From CAIWXH01 sp964555675 (lineage in GTDB: Bacteria; Chloroflexota; Chloroflexia; Chloroflexales; Chloroflexaceae), in the NCBI GenBank assembly GCA_964555675.1, contig CAZKTU010000355.1:1-5203 (forward strand): a DNA stretch of 5,203 nucleotides, read 5' to 3'. The first letter of the stretch is position 1. Each line of letters starts with the position of its first letter. The notes below the pieces were generated by a model. The model did not search any database. It saw nothing but the letters and a program-made list of their open reading frames with translations, and had not been told where the DNA came from. The translations under genes were made by a program, and so were the position numbers. Shown here one piece after another: positions 1 through 5,203 of this stretch.

Positions 1-1
1 C

Positions 2-883
2 ATGGCCCTGGCCCTGAACTTCCAGCGGGCCGACCGGGTCTCGGCCAAGCTGGCCTTGACGGCCATGCTGCACTTCGCCCACGAGAAGAATGCCCCCAAA
101 ATGGCCCTGGTCAAGGGCTCGCCCGACACCAACATCTGGCGGCCTCTGATCGGCCAGATCGAGGCCCTGGGCGGCCGGGTCGAGCTCGGCCGCAAGGTGA
201 TCGGCATCGAGTACGACGAGGCTGCGAACAGGGTGGGCGGCTTCCTGCTCGACGACGGCAGCACCATCAGCGGCGACGCGTATATCTCGGCCATGCCGGT
301 CCATAACCTGCGCAAAGTGCTGCCCGACAGTCTGCGCAAGTTCCCCTACTTCGACAACCTCAAACACCTCAAGGGCTCGCCCGTAATCACGATGCAGCTG
401 TTCTTCGACCGGCAGATCGCCGGGGTCGACAATCTGCTCTTCAGCGCGGGCACCCACCTGAGCGTCTACGCCGACATGGCCATGGTCGCCCCCGAGTACC
501 ATAACGGCGGCAAGAGCATTATGCAGTTTGTGGTGGCCCCCGCCGAGAAGCTGATCACCCTGCCCGACGACGAGCTGGTGCAGTTCGTGATGGACGAGTT
601 CGTGCGCCTCCACCCGGTGGCCCGCGAGGCGCAGCTGCTCAAGCATACGATTGTGCGCATCCCCAACTCGGTCTACCAGGCCCTGCCCGGGGTCGATCAG
701 TACCGCCCCGACCAGGCCAGCCCGGTCGGCAACTTCTTCCTCGCCGGCGACTATACGCGCCAGCACTTCCTGGCCTCGATCGAGGGCGCGACCATCAGCG
801 CCAAGCAGTGTGTCGAACGTATCACCGACGCCCTGGCCAGCGGCAAACTTGCGCCCGCCCGCGAGGTGATTGCGGCAGACTAG
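2..883 (+). CDS. crtP: 15-cis-phytoene desaturase, CrtP/plant PDS type, C-terminal part (5' end outside window)
   Basis: This is an FAD-dependent amine-oxidase-fold desaturase expected to introduce double bonds into 15-cis-phytoene in carotenoid synthesis, usually at the membrane surface. The 293 visible residues align from memory, almost end to end, with the C-terminal part of plant and cyanobacterial PDS: ALNF near the start, KMAL at 33-36, a GG-x-V segment near 57-60 followed by DDGSTI, NLLFS, LSVYADM, a VAPAE segment, and a lysine-histidine IVRIPNSVYQALPG stretch. The C-terminal FAD-binding motif FFLAGDYTRQHFLASIEGA lies at 245-263 (bases 734-790). Cyanobacterial PDS is about 470 residues, so roughly 170-190 residues are missing, including the GxGxxG dinucleotide motif. 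The ATG at base 2 is internal and not the real start, because the homologous ALNF segment is internal in PDS. Zeta-carotene desaturase (CrtQ) or another related desaturase is possible but fits less well. The CrtI family looks different. Family confidence is high; exact substrate is moderate. Confidence 0.85.
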   Translation: MALALNFQRADRVSAKLALTAMLHFAHEKNAPKMALVKGSPDTNIWRPLIGQIEALGGRVELGRKVIGIEYDEAANRVGGFLLDDGSTISGDAYISAMPVHNLRKVLPDSLRKFPYFDNLKHLKGSPVITMQLFFDRQIAGVDNLLFSAGTHLSVYADMAMVAPEYHNGGKSIMQFVVAPAEKLITLPDDELVQFVMDEFVRLHPVAREAQLLKHTIVRIPNSVYQALPGVDQYRPDQASPVGNFFLAGDYTRQHFLASIEGATISAKQCVERITDALASGKLAPAREVIAAD

Positions 884-906
884 GCCCGTATCGGCTCGAG
901 TATTCC

Positions 907-923
907 GGGGGCGGTTCGCCCTC
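907..923 (+). other. GC-rich hairpin in the gap between the desaturase and pseudokinase genes
   Basis: Bases 907-913 pair with 917-923 around a GTT triloop: seven pairs, one of them G-U, with the core GGGCG/CGCCC. It lies 24 bases after the desaturase stop and 12 bases before the GAGG motif of the next gene. No T-run follows, so it does not look like a standard intrinsic terminator. It could attenuate readthrough or protect an mRNA 3' end, or be a chance fold in GC-rich DNA. Confidence 0.3.
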
Positions 924-935
924 GCCGCGCCCGCG

Positions 936-940
936 TGAGG
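936..940 (+). promoter_or_regulatory. Shine-Dalgarno-like site deciding the ATG at 946
   Basis: The sequence TGAGG ends five bases before the ATG at 946. This supports that start over an in-frame ATG at 808, which would add 46 residues of low-complexity, arginine-rich sequence read out of frame through the desaturase 3' end. I see no convincing -10/-35 promoter in the 62-base gap, so transcription may read through from the desaturase gene. Confidence 0.6.
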
Positions 941-945
941 TTAGT

Positions 946-3900
946 ATGCTCGCACCTGAGTCCGTCCTGAATGAACAGTATCGCATCACGTATATTGTCG
1001 ACGAGCGCCCCGATGGGGTCATCTACAGGGCGATCGATACGCGCCAATCGCTGCGCGTGCTGATCGCGGCCCTGCCCCAGCCCCACGAGGGCGCTATCGG
1101 CGACGTGCAGCACCTGGCCGAGCAGCTGGTCGGGGTCACGGCCCCCGGCCTGCTGAGCCTGCGCGACCATTTTGCCCAGGGGCTGACCTACTACCTCGTG
1201 GCCGACGACCCGGGCGGCCAGGATCTCGAGCGGGTCTCGCGCGACCGCGGCGGCCCCCTGCCCGAGCACGAGGTCCTGAACAGCATCGAGCGCTTGCTCA
1301 ACGCTCTCGACGTCCTCCATAGCCGCACGCCGCCCCTGCTGATCGGCGACTTGCGCTCAACCGACCTGTGGTCCTCCCTCGACGGCGGGCTCTTTCTGGC
1401 GCCCTTCGCCATGGCGCGCCACATGGCCGGCGACGCGTCGCCCTACAGGGCCCCCGAACTCCAGGAGAGCAGCGCCGAGCCCACCACCTCGAGCGACATC
1501 TACGCGATCGGCGCGGTGCTCTACCAGCTGCTCACCGGGTGGGCGCCGCCGACCGCCTCTCAGCGCCAGGCCGGGACGCCCCTTAACTCGCCGCGCGTGC
1601 TCAACGCCCGCGTCTCGACCCTCGCCGAGCAGCTCGTGCTGCGCTCGCTCGAGCTGCGCTCGGTCAACCGCTACCAGCAGGCCCGCGAGATGCGCAGCGC
1701 CCTCGAGACGGTGCGCCTGATGGCCGGCCGGCCCCTCGGGGCCACAGCGCCCCTCGACCCGGCCAGGGCCGCGGCGCAGCCCGGCTCCATCCCGCCCCCG
1801 CCCAGCCCCGTGCCGCCCCTCGGCGGCCAGCCCACCCCCGAGCCCGGCAGCGTCTATGGGCCGCCCCCGCCCGCCCCGCCCCCCGCCGCCGCTCCCCCCC
1901 AGTGGGGGCCGTCGACGCAGTATGGCGCGCCGCAGCCCGCGGGGGCCCCGCAGTGGAGCGGTCAGCCCGGCTACACCACGGTCGCTCCCGCCGCCCCGCC
2001 GCGCCAGAGCGGGCGCTTCAGCAATGGCTGCCTGCTGGCGATTGTCGCCGCCCTGGCCGTGATCGCTCTGGCGATCTGCCTTGTGGGCGCGTGGGTCGGC
2101 TGGTTCGTGATCAACCAGGGCGGCTCATTGCCCTTCCTCGGCGGCCAGGCCGCAATGGCCACGGCCGGCCCCGCCGCGGGCGGTGGCTCGACCCTCCCTG
2201 CTGATAGCCAGCCCGACCCCGCCACCCAGGCGATCATCGCGGCCGGCGCGCCCTACACCCAGACCGCTCAGCTCAGCGACGAGGTGGTCGGCGCCGTGCT
2301 CTACGCCCCCGATGGGGCGCGTATCGCCGTCGGCCTCGGCGGCGCGATCGAGCTGCGCGACGGCGCGACCCTCGAGCCGGGCTCGCGCCTGGAGGGGCAC
2401 GATGGCGAGATCAGCGCCCTCGCCTTCACGCCCGACGGGGCCGCCCTGGCCTCGGGCGCCCAGAATGATCCGGTGATCCGGGTGTGGGACGCCGCCGCCG
2501 CGCGCGAGCTGCGCACCCTCGAGGGCCACACAGGCTGGATCCGTAGCCTGGCCTATTCGCCCGACGGCGCCATCCTCGCCTCGGGCAGCACCGACCAGAC
2601 GATTATCCTGTGGGACGCTGCCACGGGCCAGCAGCTGCGCACACTCCAGGGACACACCGATTTCCTCGGTAATATCGCCTTCAGCCCCGACGGCGCGACG
2701 CTGCTTTCGGTCTCCCGCGATGGGACGGCCCGTCTATGGGATGTGGCGTCCGGCGCGCAGCGCGATGGTTTTGCCTATACTGCGCCCACCGACCCGCAGT
2801 CCGGGGCGCCCTACTGGCTGACGGGGGCCAGCTTCAGCCCCGATGGGCGTAGCATCGCCATCGGCTCGGTCAGCGGCAGCATCTATGTGCTCGACACGGC
2901 CAACGGTCGGCTCAATCGCGAGCTGCAGGGCCACGAGGGCTGGGTCGTCATCAGGGGTGTCAGCTTCAGCCCCGACGGCAACCTGATTGCCAGCGCCAGC
3001 CTCGACGGCAGCGTCCGCCTCTGGAGCCCGCGCACCGGCGCCGAGCGCGGCGTGCTCGAGCAGGCCGGCCTGCGCCTGCTCGGTCTGACCTGGAACCCCG
3101 ACGGCAACACCCTGGCCGTGAGCAGCGACACCTCCGGCCTGCTCTCGATCTGGGATGTCGACCGCCGCGAGTTGGCCCAGAGCGTCGTTCTGGCTCAGGG
3201 CGCCGTGACGGCCCTCTCCTACGCCCAGAGCGGCGCGGCCCTGGCCACGGGCGGGGTCAATGGCTCGGTCAAGATTCACGTGCTCGCCGACGGGCGCGAG
3301 ATCCCCCTGAGCGGCGGAGCGCCCACCAGCCAGTACCTCGCCTTCCTCAGCGATACCCAGCTGGTGGCCGTGAGCGACGGCGGCGCCGTGGTCGTGCTGA
3401 CGGTGGCCGGACCGACCCGCGAGGAGAGCCGGCAGCTCGAGGGCCTCGATGGCCTGGCTCTGACTGTCGATGTGAGCCGCGACGGGCGACTGATCGCCGC
3501 CGGCAACGAGCAGGGCGAGATTACGATCTGGGACGCGCGCAGCTTCGAGGTGCAGCGCAGCCTGCGCGGTTTGGGCGGGCCGGTCTACGCCCTCGCCTTC
3601 AACCGCGACGGATCGCAGATCGCCGCCGCGACGAATCAGCCCGCCGAGCAGCCCAAAGTGATCGTCTGGGACGTCGCCAGCGGCGACCGTCGCACCACCT
3701 TCAGCGGCCACGCCGGGCCGATCACCTCGCTCGAGATGCCCGCTGGGGCCGACCTGGTGGCCAGCGCGAGCAGTGACGGCAGCCTCAAGCTCTGGCAGGC
3801 GGCCAGCGGCGACGAGGTGCGCGCACTGGCCGCGCCCGCCGAGCAGGGCTGGTATAGCAGCATGACCTTCTCGCCCGACGGCACGCTGATGGTCACCGGC

Positions 3901-4071
3901 TCTCTGGCCGGCCAGGTCGAGTTCTGGAATGCGGCGAGCGGCGAGCGGCTCAGCGGCATCGACCTCGGCGAGAACGGCACGATCCTTGGCCTCACCTTCA
4001 GGCCCGACGGCGGTCAGCTGGCCGTGGCTACCCGCGACGGCGGCGTCATTCTGCTCGAGGCGCAGCTCTAG
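946..4071 (+). CDS. Membrane-anchored pseudokinase with 14 WD40 blades
   Basis: The product has 1041 residues. Residues 11-260 follow the bacterial Ser/Thr (PknB/Hanks-type) kinase fold: a YRAID strand, VLHSR before the catalytic loop, YRAPE at 167-171, and SDIYAIGAVLYQLLTG at 183-198 with its structural Asp184. The active site is lost. The glycine loop reads DERPDGVIY, the VAIK strand reads LRVLIAAL without lysine, the HRDLKPEN loop reads IGDLRSTD, and DFG reads PFA (153-155). Residues 268-353 are a Pro/Ala/Gly-rich linker. Residues 362-389 form one hydrophobic membrane segment, with Arg353 and Arg357 before it and no nearby basic residue after it, suggesting N-in/C-out. Residues 446-1041 hold 14 WD40-type blades. 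The likely role, by inference, is a transmembrane scaffold or sensor with a regulatory rather than phosphorylating inner domain. No ligand is evident. It lies 62 bases after the desaturase on the same strand. Architecture confidence is high; function is unknown. Confidence 0.9.
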   Translation: MLAPESVLNEQYRITYIVDERPDGVIYRAIDTRQSLRVLIAALPQPHEGAIGDVQHLAEQLVGVTAPGLLSLRDHFAQGLTYYLVADDPGGQDLERVSRDRGGPLPEHEVLNSIERLLNALDVLHSRTPPLLIGDLRSTDLWSSLDGGLFLAPFAMARHMAGDASPYRAPELQESSAEPTTSSDIYAIGAVLYQLLTGWAPPTASQRQAGTPLNSPRVLNARVSTLAEQLVLRSLELRSVNRYQQAREMRSALETVRLMAGRPLGATAPLDPARAAAQPGSIPPPPSPVPPLGGQPTPEPGSVYGPPPPAPPPAAAPPQWGPSTQYGAPQPAGAPQWSGQPGYTTVAPAAPPRQSGRFSNGCLLAIVAALAVIALAICLVGAWVGWFVINQGGSLPFLGGQAAMATAGPAAGGGSTLPADSQPDPATQAIIAAGAPYTQTAQLSDEVVGAVLYAPDGARIAVGLGGAIELRDGATLEPGSRLEGHDGEISALAFTPDGAALASGAQNDPVIRVWDAAAARELRTLEGHTGWIRSLAYSPDGAILASGSTDQTIILWDAATGQQLRTLQGHTDFLGNIAFSPDGATLLSVSRDGTARLWDVASGAQRDGFAYTAPTDPQSGAPYWLTGASFSPDGRSIAIGSVSGSIYVLDTANGRLNRELQGHEGWVVIRGVSFSPDGNLIASASLDGSVRLWSPRTGAERGVLEQAGLRLLGLTWNPDGNTLAVSSDTSGLLSIWDVDRRELAQSVVLAQGAVTALSYAQSGAALATGGVNGSVKIHVLADGREIPLSGGAPTSQYLAFLSDTQLVAVSDGGAVVVLTVAGPTREESRQLEGLDGLALTVDVSRDGRLIAAGNEQGEITIWDARSFEVQRSLRGLGGPVYALAFNRDGSQIAAATNQPAEQPKVIVWDVASGDRRTTFSGHAGPITSLEMPAGADLVASASSDGSLKLWQAASGDEVRALAAPAEQGWYSSMTFSPDGTLMVTGSLAGQVEFWNAASGERLSGIDLGENGTILGLTFRPDGGQLAVATRDGGVILLEAQL
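1747..2004 (+). other. Segment encoding a proline-rich juxtamembrane linker
   Basis: This segment encodes residues 268-353 of the pseudokinase protein. It is dominated by Pro, Ala, Gly and Gln, with short proline runs (IPPPPSP, YGPPPPAPPP) and recurring QYGAPQ/PQW/QPGY pieces. The DNA is correspondingly C-rich. Disordered linkers of this kind commonly separate bacterial kinase domains from their membrane anchor. The aromatic QW/QY pieces could also mediate weak self-association, but that is inference. Confidence 0.75.
2281..4068 (+). repeat. Fourteen tandem WD40-type repeats
   Basis: I count 14 units of about 39-47 residues. Their central (S/T/N)PDG-like turns lie near residues 455, 496, 539, 581, 632, 676, 718, 762, 804, 846, 888, 933, 977 and 1020. 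Units 2-4 and 6 are canonical, with GH starts and IRVWD, IILWD, ARLWD or VRLWS ends. Units 8 and 9 are eroded: AQSG and LSDT replace the turn and neither ends in WD. Fourteen units fit two seven-bladed propellers of about 300 residues each. DNA copies of the turn are similar (variants of TTCAGCCCCGACGGC near 2680, 2832 and 2964) but the units have diverged, so this is old duplication and not a recent array. Confidence 0.85.
4068..4071. other. Convergent 4-base stop overlap (CTAG)
   Basis: The TAG ending the plus-strand WD40 gene (4069-4071) and the TAG ending the minus-strand oxygenase gene (complement of 4068-4070) share one palindromic CTAG. No intergenic space remains for a conventional terminator, so each transcript must end inside the other gene or run antisense to it. 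Confidence 0.9.
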
Positions 4072-5180
4072 GGCTGCTCTCCCAGGGCCCGCAGGTACTC
4101 CTGGTCGAACTGCCAGAGCAGCCCCTCGGACTGCGCGTAGGGCCCCGGAGTATAGGCCCGTGAGCTGACCCCGAGCTGCGAGAGCTCGCAGACGTGCCAG
4201 TCCTGGCGGTTGGTGGTGTCCCAGAACTGCACCGCGTCCGAGGCGTCGAAGCCGTCCGCCGCCATGGTGTGCGGGTCGAAGTACCACTCGCAGACCACGC
4301 GGGTGCGCTCGGGCCCGTCGGGCCAGAGGGTGTGGGCCATCACATAGTCGGGGTGCAGGCTGAGCAGCAGGTTGGGGAAGAGCGCGTAGTAGTAGACGCG
4401 CCGCAAATTCTCACCGCTCACCGCCCCCAGAGGCGGCCTGTGGCTGGCGCCGTCGACGGTCATGCTGTCGTGGGTCAGCTCCATATAGCCGCCCAGGAAG
4501 GGGCCCTCGCTCAGATCATTGCGCCCGCTCTGCCACGGGGTGAGCTGCACCAGCTCGGGGTGGATGAGTGGGCAGTGGTAGCACTCCGAGTAGTTCTCGA
4601 TCACCAGCTTCCAGTTTGCGGCTACCTCGTAGGTGATCCTGGCGCCCCGGCGCAGCCCCTCGATACCCCACGCGGCGAAACGGCCGAGCACAGGCGCGAA
4701 GGTTTCGGCGAAGGGCGCGGGGTCGGCGGCCAGATTGACGAAAACGAAGCCTTCCCACTCGGCCACGGCCGCGCTGCGCAGAGGCCAGTCGGCCCGCCTG
4801 AAGCCGGGGGCCTCTTGCATATGGCGCGCTGCCACCAGGCGTCCGTCGAGGCCGTAGGTCCAGGCGTGGTAGGGGCACTGGATGGTCTCGCCGAAGCGGC
4901 CCTCGGGGGCCTCGCACATGCGCGTGCCGCGGTGGCGGCAGACATTGAAGTGGGCGTGCAGCTTGCCCGCGCCGTCGCGCACAATGATCAGACTCTCGTC
5001 GGCGACTGTGGCCAGCACATAGTCGCCGGGAGCAGCAGTCTCTTCGCTGCGCCCGGTGCAGACCCAGCGCCCCGCGAAGATGCGCTCTTGCTCGGCGGCG
5101 TAGACTTCGGGGTCGGTGAAGTAGCGGCCCGGCAGCGTGAGCGCGGCCGTCGAGAGTGACGCCTTCACAAAGGTGGACAT
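4068..5180 (-). CDS. Rieske non-heme iron oxygenase, alpha subunit (GbcA/CntA/choline monooxygenase-like group)
   Basis: The product has 370 residues, a complete length for the family, and should be cytosolic. It should use electrons from a separate reductase to activate O2 and hydroxylate or demethylate a small substrate. The N-terminal Rieske [2Fe-2S] site is Cys81-x-His83 and Cys102-x2-His105 (CRHRG ... CPYHAW), with 18 residues between the pairs. The catalytic domain has NWKLVIENYSECYH at 189-202, with iron ligands His202 and His207 and, by family position, Asp327 in NRQDWHVCE. Glu199 occupies the bridging position that is Asp in naphthalene dioxygenase and Glu in carnitine and betaine/choline oxygenases. 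This places the protein nearer the quaternary-ammonium group, but the substrate cannot be read from sequence. No beta subunit or reductase gene is visible. The ATG at 5180 is chosen over the GTG at 5186, which lies inside the ribosome binding site. Confidence 0.9.
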   Translation of the reverse strand: MSTFVKASLSTAALTLPGRYFTDPEVYAAEQERIFAGRWVCTGRSEETAAPGDYVLATVADESLIIVRDGAGKLHAHFNVCRHRGTRMCEAPEGRFGETIQCPYHAWTYGLDGRLVAARHMQEAPGFRRADWPLRSAAVAEWEGFVFVNLAADPAPFAETFAPVLGRFAAWGIEGLRRGARITYEVAANWKLVIENYSECYHCPLIHPELVQLTPWQSGRNDLSEGPFLGGYMELTHDSMTVDGASHRPPLGAVSGENLRRVYYYALFPNLLLSLHPDYVMAHTLWPDGPERTRVVCEWYFDPHTMAADGFDASDAVQFWDTTNRQDWHVCELSQLGVSSRAYTPGPYAQSEGLLWQFDQEYLRALGEQP

Positions 5181-5184
5181 AGGC

Positions 5185-5191
5185 ACCTCCT
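5185..5191 (-). promoter_or_regulatory. Strong ribosome binding site for the Rieske oxygenase
   Basis: On the minus strand a full AGGAGGT lies four bases upstream of the ATG at 5178-5180. It matches the anti-Shine-Dalgarno far better than the site before the WD40 gene, suggesting efficient translation. Only 12 bases remain beyond it, so the promoter is outside the window. Confidence 0.85.
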
Positions 5192-5203
5192 AGAGCGACG
5201 GGC

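Noticed and set aside
808..945. N-terminal extension of the pseudokinase gene to an ATG at 808.
   Set aside because: It would overlap the desaturase 3' end by 76 bases and add arginine-rich sequence without homology. The ATG at 946 has a GAGG at proper spacing and begins where the kinase fold normally begins.
1747..2004. The C-rich stretch as a possible DNA-level tandem repeat or recombination site.
   Set aside because: The C-richness follows from proline codons in a coding linker. I see no regular repeat period or inverted ends.
2125..2655. A 176-codon minus-strand frame opposite the membrane segment and first WD40 blades.
   Set aside because: It is the shadow of the WD40 gene, with no motif and typical GC-rich antisense composition.
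2..4071. The desaturase and pseudokinase as a dedicated two-gene system.
   Set aside because: Only co-direction and a 62-base gap support it. No overlap, shared motif or known functional link connects carotenoid desaturation with this sensor-like protein.
2734..4287. A 517-codon open frame on the minus strand opposite the WD40 repeats.
   Set aside because: It is low-complexity, rich in Ala, Gly, Arg, His and Val, has no recognisable domain, and lies opposite a clear WD40 coding frame and across the start of the oxygenase 3' end. Long antisense frames are expected in high-GC coding DNA.
4194..5159. A 321-codon plus-strand open frame opposite the Rieske gene.
   Set aside because: It is the complement of a gene with all metal-binding motifs intact. 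Its own translation is repetitive Val/Gly/Ala/His sequence without domains or a convincing ribosome binding site.
5181..5186. GTG start at 5186 for the Rieske gene.
   Set aside because: This GTG lies inside the AGGAGGT Shine-Dalgarno sequence that serves the ATG at 5180, so it cannot plausibly be the initiation codon.

Overview
The window is GC-rich, gene-dense DNA holding three protein-coding genes. There are no RNA genes, mobile elements or CRISPR arrays that I can see. A membrane-anchored kinase-like/WD40 protein next to a plant/cyanobacterial-style phytoene desaturase suggests a high-GC environmental bacterium. Chloroflexota (Chloroflexia) is my best guess, made from gene style only; a cyanobacterial, planctomycete or actinobacterial source is not excluded.

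Layout: (1) Bases 2-883, plus strand, carry the C-terminal ~60% of an FAD-dependent desaturase of the CrtP/plant PDS type. Its N-terminus, with the dinucleotide-binding motif, lies upstream of the window. (2) A 62-base gap holds a GC-rich hairpin and a Shine-Dalgarno-like GAGG. (3) Bases 946-4071, plus strand, encode a 1041-residue protein. It has a protein-kinase-like domain that has lost its catalytic residues, a proline-rich linker, one membrane segment, and 14 WD40-type blades that fill the rest of the protein to its last residue. (4) Bases 4068-5180, minus strand, encode a complete 370-residue Rieske non-heme iron oxygenase alpha subunit with every metal ligand in place. It has a strong AGGAGGT ribosome binding site and converges on the WD40 gene so closely that both stop codons lie in the same CTAG.

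The desaturase and the pseudokinase gene are co-directional and could share a transcript, but nothing else ties them functionally. The oxygenase is divergent in orientation and probably belongs to a separate unit whose promoter lies beyond the right edge. The most unusual item is the pseudokinase-TM-double propeller protein. It looks like a transmembrane scaffold or sensor rather than an enzyme.
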